Below the pieces are notes generated by a model that saw nothing but the letters and a program-made list of their open reading frames with translations, had not been told where the DNA came from and ran no database searches. A stretch of DNA of 64,000 nt. Source: Pseudomonas faucium (GTDB lineage Bacteria > Pseudomonadota > Gammaproteobacteria > Pseudomonadales > Pseudomonadaceae). The stretch covers positions 186,001 to 250,000 of the forward strand of contig NZ_BQIP01000004.1 in NCBI RefSeq assembly GCF_021602585.1. Reading direction: 5' to 3'. A program made the translations under genes and the position numbers. The stretch's first letter is position 1; every line of letters starts with the position of its first letter. Below, piece by piece: positions 35,511 to 44,522 of this stretch.

Positions 35511-35906
35511 CTAGTCGGAGCGGTGCAGCTTGCTCATCAGCTCCGCTTCGGCCTGGGTCAGCCCGCAGCTCTCGGTCAGCTCCGCCACGCTGGCGCCCAT
35601 CCCCACCAGCTTGGCGGCCTGGGAGAAGGTGACGTTGCTCGGGTCGCGCTGCTCCAGGCGCTCCAGGCGATCTGGCAGGGTCGCCATGGTCGCCCGCAGC
35701 TCATGGATGGCATCACCCATGCGCACGGTGCCGTTCTGGTAGTCGTCCAGGCGCTTGGCCAGGTCCTTGATGCGCTGGTCACGCAGCGCATCGCCCACCG
35801 CCTGCTGGGCGGCCAGCTCGCGCTGGCGCTTGCTGTAGTTGAGGAAGTACCACAGGCTCAGCGCCCACAGCAGCCCCAGGAAGATGACAGCAACCTCGAA
35901 AATCAA
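35511..35906 (-). CDS. DUF2802 membrane-anchored coiled-coil protein
   Basis: A 131-residue protein: one N-terminal membrane helix (VAVIFLGLLWALSLWYFL), a charged coiled-coil-like middle (residues 25-90), and a small C-terminal helix-turn-helix-like end (VTFSQAAKLVGMGASVAELTESCGLTQAEAELM). Genes of this family regularly end the Pseudomonas cheA-motCD operon right after cheW. The function is unknown; a link to chemotaxis or flagellar placement is implied only by position. Confidence 0.88.
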   Translation of the reverse strand: MIFEVAVIFLGLLWALSLWYFLNYSKRQRELAAQQAVGDALRDQRIKDLAKRLDDYQNGTVRMGDAIHELRATMATLPDRLERLEQRDPSNVTFSQAAKLVGMGASVAELTESCGLTQAEAELMSKLHRSD

Positions 35907-35907
35907 C

Positions 35908-36387
35908 TCAGATGTTCTCCAGCTCGGACCACTCTTCCTCGGTCATCATCTTGTCCAGCTCGACCAGAATCAGCAGCTCGCCGTTCTTGTTGCACACGCC
36001 CTGGATGAACTTGGCCGACTCTTCGTTACCGACGTTCGGCGCCGTCTCGATCTCCGACTGGCGCAGGTAGACCACCTCGGCCACGCTGTCGACCAGGATG
36101 CCGACCACTTGCTTGTCGGCCTCGATGATGACGATGCGGGTGTTGTCGGTCACGTCCGAAGGCATCAGGCCGAAGCGCTGGCGGGTGTCGATCACCGTCA
36201 CCACGTTGCCGCGCAGGTTGATGATGCCCAGCACATAGCTCGGCGCGCCCGGTACCGGGGCGATCTCGGTGTAGCGCAGCACTTCCTGCACCTGCATGAC
36301 GTTGATGCCGTAGGACTCGTTGTCCAGACGGAAGGTTACCCACTGCAGGATTGGATCTTCGGAACCTTGTGCAGACGACTTTTTCAT
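35908..36387 (-). CDS. cheW: Chemotaxis coupling protein CheW
   Basis: A 159-residue single CheW domain with WVTFRLDNESYGINVMQVQEVLR at the start, VLGIINLRGNVVTVIDTRQRFG in the middle and VVGILVDSVAEVVYL near the end. It bridges methyl-accepting receptors and CheA P5 in arrays. ATG 36387 is used (MKKSSAQGSEDP); a start five codons upstream lacks support. It is one base from the DUF2802 start region and 42 bp after parP. Confidence 0.96.
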   Translation of the reverse strand: MKKSSAQGSEDPILQWVTFRLDNESYGINVMQVQEVLRYTEIAPVPGAPSYVLGIINLRGNVVTVIDTRQRFGLMPSDVTDNTRIVIIEADKQVVGILVDSVAEVVYLRQSEIETAPNVGNEESAKFIQGVCNKNGELLILVELDKMMTEEEWSELENI

Positions 36388-36429
36388 TCCCCTAGCCCTC
36401 AAAATCCGCCGATGGCGGTGTGTTCGCAG

Positions 36430-37299
36430 TTATTGGTGTTTGCCATGCATCTGCTTGACCGCGCCGCTGGCGATCAACTCGGCCAGTTCGGCAACGTCGA
36501 GCAGAGCACACATGTGTTCGATGACCGTGCCGGCCAGCCACGGGCGCTGGCCGCGCTGGCTGCGCCATTTGATTTCCGACGGGTCCAGGCGCAGCGAGCG
36601 GCTGACCTGGTGCACGGCCAGCCCCCATTCGTAGCCCTGCACCGAAATCACGTAGTTCAGGCCCTGGCGGAAGTCGTCGCGGTAACGGTCGGGCATCACC
36701 CAGCGCGCGGTATCCAGCACCTTGAGGTTGCCCGCCTGGCAGGTGAGGATGCCGAGGAACCAGTCCGGCTGGCCGAACAAGGGCGTCAGCTCCTGCCCTT
36801 GCAGGCTGTAGATCGAGCCCAGGCACACCAGCGGCACCGCCAGGGTCAGCCCGGCGACGTCGAACAGCAGGCACTCGAAGGGCTCGGCGGCCCAGGCCGG
36901 GCGGCCATCGACCGTGGCGCGGGGCGGCGGCGAATCGGGCGCCGGCAGGTGCACCTCGACCAACGGCGCCACCGGTTCCGGCGCCTGCACCTCGGTCAGC
37001 ACCGGGACGCTGGCCTCGGCCACCACCTGGGCCTCGACCACCATCACCACCGGTTCCTCGATGGGAAGCACGGGCGGCAGTATTTTGAGCTGCGGCTCGG
37101 CAAACGGCCTGGCCGCGGGGCTTGCGATGGGCGCTGGCTGGCGCGCATCACGGGCCTGCTCCTCGCGCACGGCGTCGGCGAACTCGTCGCTGGCCGCGGG
37201 CAGGTCGAGCAGGTCTTCGGCCTCGGTGGCCTCCTGCAGCAGGCCATCGAGGTAAGACTGCAAGGCCATCTGCGGCCGGCTGGCGCTTTTCAAGGTCAT
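36430..37299 (-). CDS. parP: ParP-like CheW-domain protein
   Basis: A 289-residue protein: residues 1-130 are acidic and proline-rich, with a conserved N-terminal segment (MALQSYLDGLLQEATEAEDLLDLPA). Residues 145-289 form a CheW-like domain (FECLLFDVAGLTLAVPLVCLG, ILTCQAGNLKVLDTARWVM, VISVQGYEWGLAVHQV). This two-part design next to a ParA-like gene matches ParP, which in Vibrio ties CheA to the polar ATPase ParC. Its start overlaps the parC stop by 4 bases. Confidence 0.85.
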   Translation of the reverse strand: MTLKSASRPQMALQSYLDGLLQEATEAEDLLDLPAASDEFADAVREEQARDARQPAPIASPAARPFAEPQLKILPPVLPIEEPVVMVVEAQVVAEASVPVLTEVQAPEPVAPLVEVHLPAPDSPPPRATVDGRPAWAAEPFECLLFDVAGLTLAVPLVCLGSIYSLQGQELTPLFGQPDWFLGILTCQAGNLKVLDTARWVMPDRYRDDFRQGLNYVISVQGYEWGLAVHQVSRSLRLDPSEIKWRSQRGQRPWLAGTVIEHMCALLDVAELAELIASGAVKQMHGKHQ

Positions 37300-38087
37300 G
37301 ACGCCACCTGCACGGCACTCTTGTAGGTGAGCAGGTGCTTGAGCAGCGCCCGGTAGGCAATCACGCCTCGGCTCTTGCCGTCGAACTGCGACGGCGTGAG
37401 GCCATTGCGGCTGGCATCGCGCAGGCGCGTATCGACCGGGATATAGCCCTGCCACACCTGCTGTTCATAGGTATCGCGCAGCACTTTCAGGGTGCCGAGG
37501 GAGGCTTGGGTGCGGCGGTCGAACAAGGTCGGCACGATCTGGTAGGGCAACGCCTGCTTGCGCGAGCGGTTGACCATGGCCAGGGTGCCGATCATGCGCT
37601 CCAGGCCCTTGACCGCAAGGAATTCGGTTTGCACCGGGATCACCAGCTGCTGGCTGGCGGCCAGGGCATTGACCATCAGCACGCCGAGCAAGGGCGGGCT
37701 GTCGATCAGGGCGAAGTCGAAGTCCTGCCACAGCTGCGCCAGACTCTTGGCGATCACCAGGCCCAGGCCACTCTGCCCCGGCGACTGGCGCTCCAGCACC
37801 GCCAGCGCGGTGCTCGACGGCAGCAGCGAAATGCGCGCGTCGCTGGTGGGCAGCAGCAGTTGCCCCGGCAGGCCATCGGGCACCTGGCCCTTGTGCAGGA
37901 ACAGGTCGTAGCAGCTGTGCTCCAGGGCATCGGGGTTGTGCCCGAAGTAACTGGTCATCGAGCCATGCGGGTCGAGGTCGACGACGACCACGCGCTTGCC
38001 CGCCTCGGCCAGCAAGCCGGCCAGGGCGATGGTGGTGGTGGTCTTGCCGACTCCACCTTTTTGATTGGCTACTGCCCAGACTCTCAT
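37296..38087 (-). CDS. parC: ParC-like ParA/MinD-family ATPase for chemosensory array positioning
   Basis: A 263-residue ParA-family ATPase: deviant Walker A KGGVGKTTTTI at residues 10-20, VVVVDLDPHGSMTSYFG, and FALIDSPPLLGVLMVNALAAS. No parB or plasmid features are near. Its place between motD and parP marks it as the chemotaxis ParC that moves or holds arrays at the cell pole and aids their inheritance. Family knowledge comes from Vibrio; the role here is inferred. Confidence 0.87.
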   Translation of the reverse strand: MRVWAVANQKGGVGKTTTTIALAGLLAEAGKRVVVVDLDPHGSMTSYFGHNPDALEHSCYDLFLHKGQVPDGLPGQLLLPTSDARISLLPSSTALAVLERQSPGQSGLGLVIAKSLAQLWQDFDFALIDSPPLLGVLMVNALAASQQLVIPVQTEFLAVKGLERMIGTLAMVNRSRKQALPYQIVPTLFDRRTQASLGTLKVLRDTYEQQVWQGYIPVDTRLRDASRNGLTPSQFDGKSRGVIAYRALLKHLLTYKSAVQVAS

Positions 38088-38122
38088 AGGACAACTCTTG
38101 ACTCATGGATGCCGCTGAAACC

Positions 38123-38209
38123 CTGTGGGAGCCGGCTTGCCGGCGAACACCGGCGGCGCCGGTGCCACACACCGCGTTGCCTTCATCGCCGGCAAGCCGG
38201 CTCGTACAG
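38123..38209. repeat. REP inverted pair between motD and parC
   Basis: Arms at about 38123-38146 (ctgtgggagccggcttgccg) and 38186-38209 (tcgccggcaagccggctcgtacag) are inverted, with a few changes and an inner GC-rich hairpin (caccggcggcgccggtg). It splits the che-mot genes from parC-parP-cheW and may lower expression of the latter. Confidence 0.85.
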
Positions 38210-38236
38210 AAAACGCGGTGACAGAGAATTGACGAG

Positions 38237-39094
38237 TTACTGCCCCGCCTTGCTTGCTGGCGTTGCCGGTGCACTTTGTGTGCCAGCCCGGCGCAGCGCG
38301 GCGTCCGGGGTGGCGTTGGCGCTGCCGGTACCGGTCAGGCTGCGGCGCACCTCAAGGTTACGGGAAATCACCAGCACCACCCGGCGGTTGCGCGCACGGC
38401 CTTCGGCGCTGTCGTTGCTGGCCACCGGCTGATACTCGCCATAGCCCACCGAAGCCATGCGCCCAGGGTTCACCCCGTTCATCGCCAGCAGGCGCACGAT
38501 GCTCGCCGCCCGCGCCGACGACAGCTCCCAGTTGGTCGGGTACTGCGCGGTGCGGATCGGCAGGTTGTCGGTGAAGCCTTCGACATGCACCGGGTTGGCG
38601 AACGGCTTGAGGATATTGGCGACCTTTTCGATGATGGCGAACGCCTTGTCGCTGGGCATGGCATCGCCGCTGCCGAACAGCAGCGAGGAGTTGAGCTCGA
38701 TCTCCACCCACAGCTCGTTGCCACGCACGGTCATCTGGTCGGACTTGATCAGGTCGCCGAAGGCATCGCGCACGTCGTCGCTGATGGTCTTGAGCGGGTC
38801 GACGTTGGTTTGCGCAAGGCCCGCGTCGGTCTGCTCGCTGTCCTTGATCAGCGGCTCGGCCGGCTTGACGCTCAGCGGCTGCTCATCGCCGATGGGGATC
38901 GGCTTCATGCTCCGCTCGGGGTCGTTGAACACCCCCAGCAACGCCTGCGAGATGACCTTGTACTTGCCCTCGTTGATCGAAGAAATCGAGTACATGACCA
39001 CGAAAAACGCGAACAGCAAGGTGATGAAGTCGGCATAGGACACCAGCCAACGCTCGTGGTTTTCGTGTTCCTCGGTGTGACGACGGCGACGCAT
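38237..39094 (-). CDS. motD: Flagellar stator protein MotD
   Basis: A 285-residue MotB-type stator subunit. After a basic cytoplasmic N-terminus (RRRRHTEEHENHERWLVSYADFITLLFAFFVVMYS) the single membrane helix carries the proton-accepting Asp in SYADF. A plug/linker follows, then an OmpA-like peptidoglycan-binding domain (VEGFTDNLPIRTAQYPTNWELSSARA, GYGEYQPVASNDSAEGRARNRRV). It anchors the MotC ring to the wall. It is 3 bp after motC. Confidence 0.96.
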   Translation of the reverse strand: MRRRRHTEEHENHERWLVSYADFITLLFAFFVVMYSISSINEGKYKVISQALLGVFNDPERSMKPIPIGDEQPLSVKPAEPLIKDSEQTDAGLAQTNVDPLKTISDDVRDAFGDLIKSDQMTVRGNELWVEIELNSSLLFGSGDAMPSDKAFAIIEKVANILKPFANPVHVEGFTDNLPIRTAQYPTNWELSSARAASIVRLLAMNGVNPGRMASVGYGEYQPVASNDSAEGRARNRRVVLVISRNLEVRRSLTGTGSANATPDAALRRAGTQSAPATPASKAGQ

Positions 39095-39097
39095 GGG

Positions 39098-39838
39098 CTA
39101 CTCCATGAAGCCTTGCAGCTTCAGCTCGATCGAGCGCGGGTTCTCGCCTTCGGCGATCGACAGCAAGCCTTCGAGGAGCATTTCGCGGTAGCGCGACTGG
39201 CGCAGCACGATGGCCTTGAGCTTGTTGGCGATCGGCAGCAGGATCAGGTTGGCACTGGCCACGCCGTAGATGGTCGCGACGAAGGCCACGGCAATGCCGT
39301 TGCCCAGTTGCGAGGGGTCGGCCAGGTTGCCCATCACGTGGATCAGGCCCATCACCGCACCGATGATGCCGATGGTCGGCGCATAGCCGCCCATGCTCTC
39401 GAACACCTTGGCAGCCTGGATGTCGCGGCCTTCCTGGGTCAGGAAATCGACCTCGAGGATGCTGCGGATCGACTCCGGCTCGGCGCCGTCGACCAGCAGC
39501 TGCAGGCCCTTGCGCGCATACGGGTCGGGCTCGGCATCGGCCACGCCTTCCAGGCCCAGCAGGCCTTCCTTGCGCGCCGTCAGGCTCCAGTTGACCACCC
39601 GGTCGATGCCACCGGCCAGGTCCACCCGCGGCGGGAAGATGATCCAGCGCAGAATCTGCAGCGCACGCTTGAACGACGACAGCGGCGACTGCAGCAACGC
39701 CGCCGCCAGGGTGCCGCCGAGCACGATCAGCGCGGCCGGGCCATTGAGCAGCGCACCGACATGGCCGCCTTCGAGGAAGTTGCCGCCGACGATGGCGACG
39801 AACGCCAGGATCAGGCCAATCAGGCTTAGCACATCCAT
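39098..39838 (-). CDS. motC: Flagellar stator protein MotC
   Basis: A 246-residue MotA-type stator subunit with four membrane helices ([19 protein letters not shown] at the N-terminus; GGYAPTIGIIGAVMGLIHVMGNL; GIAVAFVATIYGVASANLILLPI) and a charged cytoplasmic loop that contacts FliG. With MotD it forms the second stator set of pseudomonads. It overlaps the cheB stop by one base. Confidence 0.96.
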   Translation of the reverse strand: MDVLSLIGLILAFVAIVGGNFLEGGHVGALLNGPAALIVLGGTLAAALLQSPLSSFKRALQILRWIIFPPRVDLAGGIDRVVNWSLTARKEGLLGLEGVADAEPDPYARKGLQLLVDGAEPESIRSILEVDFLTQEGRDIQAAKVFESMGGYAPTIGIIGAVMGLIHVMGNLADPSQLGNGIAVAFVATIYGVASANLILLPIANKLKAIVLRQSRYREMLLEGLLSIAEGENPRSIELKLQGFME

Positions 39839-40971
39839 CAGACGCAGGCCTCTACCAGGTGCTTGCCGATCTCGTCCAGGCTGTACACCGCGTCGGCCAG
39901 GTTGGCCTTGACGATGGCCATGGGCATGCCATAGATCACGCAGCTTGCCTCATCCTGGGCCCACACCGTGCTGCCGCCCTGCTTGAGCAGGCGCGCGCCT
40001 TCGCGGCCATCGGCGCCCATGCCGGTGAGCACCACCGAGAGCACCTTGTCGCCATACGACTTGGCCGCCGAGCCGAAGGTGATGTCCACGCAGGGCTTGT
40101 AGTTGAGGCGCTCGTCACCGGGCAGGATCTTCACCGTGCCACGGCCGTCGATCATCATCTGCTTGCCGCCGGGGGCCAGCAGCGCCAAGCCCGGGCGCAG
40201 CACATCGCCGTCCTCGGCTTCCTTGACGTTGATCCTGCACAGCTTGTCGAGGCGCTCGGCAAAGGCCTTGGTGAAGGCCGCCGGCATGTGCTGGATCAGC
40301 ACGATCGGCGCCGGGAAGTTCGCCGGCAGCTGAGTCAGCACCCGCTGCAGGGCTACCGGGCCGCCGGTGGAGGTGCCGATGGCCACCAGCTTGTAGGGCT
40401 TGCGCTTGGGCGCCGGCGAATGCGCCGCCGGGGCCGCTGCAGGGCGCGCAGGTGCGGCGGCACGGGCCGGGGCCGGGCTGGCCAGGCTGCTGGCCGGGGC
40501 ATGGGCAGCGGCCGGCGCTGCCGGCGCCGGGGCGCTGGCCGCTGGCTGGCTGGCATAACCGCCGAAACGGCGGTTGCTGCGCGAGAGGGTATGCACCTTC
40601 TCGCACAGCATCTGCTTGACCTTGTCCGGGTTGCGCGAGATGTCTTCGAAGTTCTTCGGCAGGTAGTCGACCGCACCGGCATCCAGCGCATCGAGGGTGA
40701 CCCGGGCGCCTTCGTGGGTCAGCGAGGAGAACATCAATACCGGCGTCGGGCAGCGCTGCATGATGTGCCGCACGGCGGTGATGCCATCCATCATGGGCAT
40801 TTCATAGTCCATGGTGATGACATCGGGCTTGAGCGACAGCGCCTGGTCGATCGCTTCCTTGCCGTTGGTCGCGGTACCTACGACCTGGATCGTCGGGTCC
40901 GCCGAGAGGATTTCCGAGACGCGGCGGCGGAAGAAACCCGAATCATCCACCACCAGGACCTTGACTGCCAT
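39838..40971 (-). CDS. cheB: Chemotaxis protein-glutamate methylesterase CheB
   Basis: A 377-residue response regulator enzyme. The receiver domain has D9/D10 in LVVDDSGFF and phospho-acceptor Asp55 in [11 protein letters not shown]. An unusually long Ala/Pro-rich linker (about 140-190) follows, then the methylesterase domain with catalytic Ser in [12 protein letters not shown], His in LIQHMP and Asp near [15 protein letters not shown]. It demethylates or deamidates receptors for adaptation. ATG 40971 has tggag at the right spacing. Confidence 0.96.
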   Translation of the reverse strand: MAVKVLVVDDSGFFRRRVSEILSADPTIQVVGTATNGKEAIDQALSLKPDVITMDYEMPMMDGITAVRHIMQRCPTPVLMFSSLTHEGARVTLDALDAGAVDYLPKNFEDISRNPDKVKQMLCEKVHTLSRSNRRFGGYASQPAASAPAPAAPAAAHAPASSLASPAPARAAAPARPAAAPAAHSPAPKRKPYKLVAIGTSTGGPVALQRVLTQLPANFPAPIVLIQHMPAAFTKAFAERLDKLCRINVKEAEDGDVLRPGLALLAPGGKQMMIDGRGTVKILPGDERLNYKPCVDITFGSAAKSYGDKVLSVVLTGMGADGREGARLLKQGGSTVWAQDEASCVIYGMPMAIVKANLADAVYSLDEIGKHLVEACV

Positions 40972-41018
40972 AAACACTCCATTAGGCGGCGCAACCCGCC
41001 AGGGTGCGCCGCCGAAAA

Positions 41019-43220
41019 TCAGATACGCCGTGCCGCGTAACGCTTGAGCATGCTCGGCACGTCGAGGATCAGCGCGATGCGGCCATCACCTGTGATGGTG
41101 GCTCCCGACATGCCCGGGGTGCCCTGCAGCATCTTGCCCAGTGGCTTGATTACCACTTCTTCCTGGCCGACCAGTTGATCGACGACAAAGCCGATGCGCT
41201 GGGTGCCGACCGAGAGGATCACCACGTGGCCCTCGTGCTGCTCTTCGTGCACCTGGCCCTGGACCAGCCAGCGCTTGAGGTAGAACAGCGGCAGCGCCTT
41301 GTCGCGCACGATCACCACTTCCTGGCCGTCGACCACGTTAGTGCGCGACAGGTCGAGGTGGAAGATCTCGTTGACGTTGACCAGCGGGAAGGCGAACGCC
41401 TGGTTGCCCAGCATCACCATCAGGGTCGGCATGATCGCCAGGGTCAGCGGCACCTTGATGACGATCTTCGAACCCTGGCCCTTGGCCGAGAAGATGTTGA
41501 TCGAGCCGTTGAGCTGGGAAATCTTGGTCTTCACCACGTCCATGCCGACACCACGGCCGGACACGTCGGAGATTTCGGTCTTGGTCGAGAAGCCCGGGGC
41601 GAAGATCAGGTTGTAGCAGTCCGACTCGCTCAGGCGTTCGGCCGCGTCCTTGTCCATCAGGCCCTTTTCCACGGCCTTGGCGCGCAGCACGTTGGGGTCC
41701 ATGCCCTTGCCGTCGTCGGAGATCGACAGCAGGATGTGGTCGCCTTCCTGTTCGGCCGACAGCACCACGCGGCCGGTGCGGGCCTTGCCGGCGGCTTCAC
41801 GCTCGTCGGGCATTTCCACGCCGTGGTCGACGGCGTTGCGCACCAGGTGCACCAGCGGGTCGGCCAGGGCCTCGACCAGGTTCTTGTCCAGGTCGGTCTC
41901 TTCGCCGACCAGCTCCAGGTTGATTTCTTTCTTGAGCTGGCGGGCCAGGTCACGGACCAGGCGCGGGAAGCGGCCGAAGACTTTCTTGATCGGCTGCATG
42001 CGGGTCTTCATCACCGCGGTCTGCAGGTCGGCGGTGACCACGTCGAGGTTCGACACGGCCTTGGACATGGCCTCGTCGCCGCTGTTCAGGCCCAGGCGCA
42101 CCAGGCGGTTACGCACCAGCACCAGTTCGCCGACCATGTTCATGATCTCGTCCAGGCGCGCCGTGTCGACGCGCACGGTGGTTTCCGCTTCGCTGACCGC
42201 GTGCTTCTCGGCGGCAGGGGCCGGCGCGCGCGCTGGCGCTGCGGGCTTGGCGGCCGGGGCTGGAGCGGGCTTGGCCACGGGCAGGCTTTGGGCCTTGGCG
42301 GCAACGGGCGCGGCAACCGCGGCAGGGGCCTCGGCAGTCACGCTGTCGCCGGAGAACTTGCCCTTGCCATGCAGCTGGTCGAGCAGCGCTTCGAACTCGT
42401 GCTCGCTGATCTCGTCGCCACTGGCGGCCGGTGCGCTGCTGGCCACCGGCGCGGCAGCCGGCAGCGCGTCGGCCTGGAAAGTGCCCTTGCCGTGCAACTG
42501 GTCGAGCAGCGACTCGAATTCTTCATCGGTGATTTCGTCGCTCACCGGTGCACTGGCGGCAACGGCCGGCGGCTCGGTGGCGACGACTTCGGCCGAGAAC
42601 TGGCCCTTGCCGTGCAGCTGGTCGAGCAACGATTCGAACTCGGCGTCGGTGATTTCGTCGGTGGCGCCACTGAGGGTTTCACCCTGCAGTTGCTCGGCCG
42701 CCGCTTCGGCCTGGGCCTTGACCGCATCGAGCGAGTCGAGCAGCTGTTCGAATTCGGTGTCGGTGATGTCTGCCTCGGCGGCGGGCGCCTCGGCCACCGG
42801 CGCCGGGGCTGGCGCAGGCTGGCCGGCAGCGGCAGGCTCGGCCAGGCGCGCCAGGGCCGCCAGCAGCTCGGGGGTGGCCGCCGTCACTTCGCTGCGCTCG
42901 CGCACCTGGCCGAACATGCTGTTGACCGTGTCCAGTGCCTCAAGCACCACATCCATCAGTTCCGCATCGACCCGGCGCTCACCTTTGCGCAGGATGTCGA
43001 AGACGTTCTCGGCGATATGGCAGCACTCCACCAGCTCGTTGAGCTGAAGGAAGCCGGCGCCCCCTTTTACAGTGTGGAAACCGCGAAAAATGGCATTGAG
43101 CAGGTCGGCATCGTCGGGCCGGCTTTCCAGCTCGACCAGTTGCTCGGACAGTTGCTCAAGAATTTCGCCGGCTTCTACCAGGAAATCCTGAAGGATTTCT
43201 TCATCGGCGCCGAAGCTCAT
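41019..43220 (-). CDS. cheA: Chemotaxis histidine kinase CheA with repeated linker motifs
   Basis: A 733-residue kinase. P1 Hpt domain: phospho-His49 in [11 protein letters not shown]. In the long Ala/Pro linker a motif of the form [19 protein letters not shown] recurs at residues 189-206, 229-246 and 270-287, with a degenerate copy at 151-165. Then come P3 (dimerisation), P4 (HATPase: [32 protein letters not shown]) and P5 (CheW-like, to the end). It phosphorylates CheY and CheB. It is 12 bp after cheZ. Confidence 0.97.
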   Translation of the reverse strand: MSFGADEEILQDFLVEAGEILEQLSEQLVELESRPDDADLLNAIFRGFHTVKGGAGFLQLNELVECCHIAENVFDILRKGERRVDAELMDVVLEALDTVNSMFGQVRERSEVTAATPELLAALARLAEPAAAGQPAPAPAPVAEAPAAEADITDTEFEQLLDSLDAVKAQAEAAAEQLQGETLSGATDEITDAEFESLLDQLHGKGQFSAEVVATEPPAVAASAPVSDEITDEEFESLLDQLHGKGTFQADALPAAAPVASSAPAASGDEISEHEFEALLDQLHGKGKFSGDSVTAEAPAAVAAPVAAKAQSLPVAKPAPAPAAKPAAPARAPAPAAEKHAVSEAETTVRVDTARLDEIMNMVGELVLVRNRLVRLGLNSGDEAMSKAVSNLDVVTADLQTAVMKTRMQPIKKVFGRFPRLVRDLARQLKKEINLELVGEETDLDKNLVEALADPLVHLVRNAVDHGVEMPDEREAAGKARTGRVVLSAEQEGDHILLSISDDGKGMDPNVLRAKAVEKGLMDKDAAERLSESDCYNLIFAPGFSTKTEISDVSGRGVGMDVVKTKISQLNGSINIFSAKGQGSKIVIKVPLTLAIMPTLMVMLGNQAFAFPLVNVNEIFHLDLSRTNVVDGQEVVIVRDKALPLFYLKRWLVQGQVHEEQHEGHVVILSVGTQRIGFVVDQLVGQEEVVIKPLGKMLQGTPGMSGATITGDGRIALILDVPSMLKRYAARRI

Positions 43221-43232
43221 TAAACGTGCTCC

Positions 43233-44021
43233 TTAAAAACCCAGGCTGGACAGCAGATCATCGACATCGTCCTGACCGGACACGACGTCTTCACGCTTAT
43301 CGGCATGAATCTGCGGACCTTCACCCCGAGTCGGATGTTTTTCTTGATCTTTTTCAGCGCGCAGCTGCTGGTGGTCATGTTCGATGCCGGCAAAGCGGTC
43401 GACCTGACTGGCCATCAGCACGAGCTTGAGCAGATTGCTTTCGACTTCGGTCACCAGCGCGGTGACGCGCTTGATCACCTGGCCAGTCAGGTCTTGGTAG
43501 TCCTGGGCCAGGAGAATGTCGTTGAGGTGGCCGGACACCTTGCGGTTGCCCTCGGCGCTGTGCGTCAGGAAACTGTCGACGCGCTTGACCAGCTCACGGA
43601 ATTCCGGCGCGGCCACTTCGCGGCGCATGAAACGCTGCCAGTCCAGGCTCAGGCCCTGGGCCTCGGCCGCCAGGTCGTTGAGCACAGGCGTGCTCTCCTC
43701 CACCAGGTCCATGGTGCGGTTGGCGGCGCCTTCGGTGAGCTTGACCACGTAGGACAGGCGCTCGGTGGCGTCGGTGATCTGCGAGACTTCCTCGGCCTGC
43801 GGCATGTGCGGGTCGATCTGGAAGCTGACGATCGCGCTGTGCAGCTCGCGGGTGAGCTTGCCGACTTCCTGGTACAGGCCGCGGTCGCGAGTCTGGTTGA
43901 GCTGATGGATCAGCTGCACCGCCTCGCCGAAACGGCCGCGCTCCAGGCTTTCGACCAGCTCCTGGGCATGCTTCTTCAGGGTCGTTTCGAACTCCCCCAA
44001 AGACGTTTGTGATGATTCCAT
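43233..44021 (-). CDS. cheZ: CheY phosphatase CheZ
   Basis: A 262-residue helical protein. The dephosphorylating Gln lies in ILLAQDYQDLTGQVIKRV, and the C-terminal CheY-binding helix is DVDDLLSSLGF. It removes phosphate from CheY-P and so resets motor bias. It is 18 bp after cheY. Confidence 0.96.
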   Translation of the reverse strand: MESSQTSLGEFETTLKKHAQELVESLERGRFGEAVQLIHQLNQTRDRGLYQEVGKLTRELHSAIVSFQIDPHMPQAEEVSQITDATERLSYVVKLTEGAANRTMDLVEESTPVLNDLAAEAQGLSLDWQRFMRREVAAPEFRELVKRVDSFLTHSAEGNRKVSGHLNDILLAQDYQDLTGQVIKRVTALVTEVESNLLKLVLMASQVDRFAGIEHDHQQLRAEKDQEKHPTRGEGPQIHADKREDVVSGQDDVDDLLSSLGF

Positions 44022-44039
44022 GGCGCCCCCTGACGTGAC

Positions 44040-44414
44040 TCAGCCGTTGACGCGTTCGAAGATCTTCTCGATCTTTTCTTTGAGCACCTGGGCGGTGAAC
44101 GGCTTGACCACGTAACCATTGACGCCGGCCTGGGCCGCTTCGATGATCTGGTCGCGCTTGGCTTCGGCGGTCACCATCAGTACCGGCATGCCCTTGAGGC
44201 GGTCATGGGCGCGCACCTTGCGCAGCAGGTCGATGCCGGACATGCCCGGCATGTTCCAGTCGGTCACCAGGAAGTCGTAATGGCCGCTTTCGAGCATCGG
44301 CAGCGCCGTGGTGCCGTCGTCGGCCTCGTCGGTGTTGGTGAAGCCAAGGTCACGCAGCAGATTCTTGATGATTCGCCGCATCGTCGAAAAGTCGTCAACG
44401 ATGAGGATTTTCAT
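44040..44414 (-). CDS. cheY: Chemotaxis response regulator CheY
   Basis: A 124-residue single receiver domain: acidic pair D7/D8 (LIVDDFST), phospho-acceptor Asp52 (LVTDWNMPGMSG), Thr/Ala switch (MVTAEA) and Lys in VVKPFTA. It binds FliM when phosphorylated. ATG 44414 gives the normal family length, but a strong ggagg sits 5 bases before an in-frame TTG at 44426, so a four-residue-longer form (LNKD...) is quite possible. Confidence 0.96.
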   Translation of the reverse strand: MKILIVDDFSTMRRIIKNLLRDLGFTNTDEADDGTTALPMLESGHYDFLVTDWNMPGMSGIDLLRKVRAHDRLKGMPVLMVTAEAKRDQIIEAAQAGVNGYVVKPFTAQVLKEKIEKIFERVNG

Positions 44415-44522
44415 GTCTTTGTTCAAGTAGACCTCCAAGCAGTCTCAAACGCGCTCGGCCTACCGAGCACGCAACTCATTCAATTCGGTACAACATGGAA
44501 AACGACTGCAACGATACCGGGC
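44415..44522. other. cheY-fliA intergenic region
   Basis: About 108 bp separate fliA from cheY. A small hairpin gctcgg-ccta-ccgagc lies at about 44452-44467. I see no clear sigma-54 or FliA-type (-10 gccgataa) promoter here, although one has often been expected before cheY in pseudomonads. Confidence 0.4.

Noticed and set aside
41004-43223. Long open frame (739 codons) on the plus strand opposite cheA
   Set aside because: Antisense shadow of a high-GC gene. The translation is His/Gly/Val-rich low-complexity sequence, and cheA motifs are intact on the other strand. The same applies to the long frames opposite flhA (47541-49619), ccmF (26128-28149) and the REC-PP2C gene (57148-58992).
44415-44522. 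FliA-type or sigma-54 promoter before cheY
   Set aside because: No sequence close to the FliA consensus (taaa...gccgataa) and no GG-N10-GC pair in the right orientation was found.
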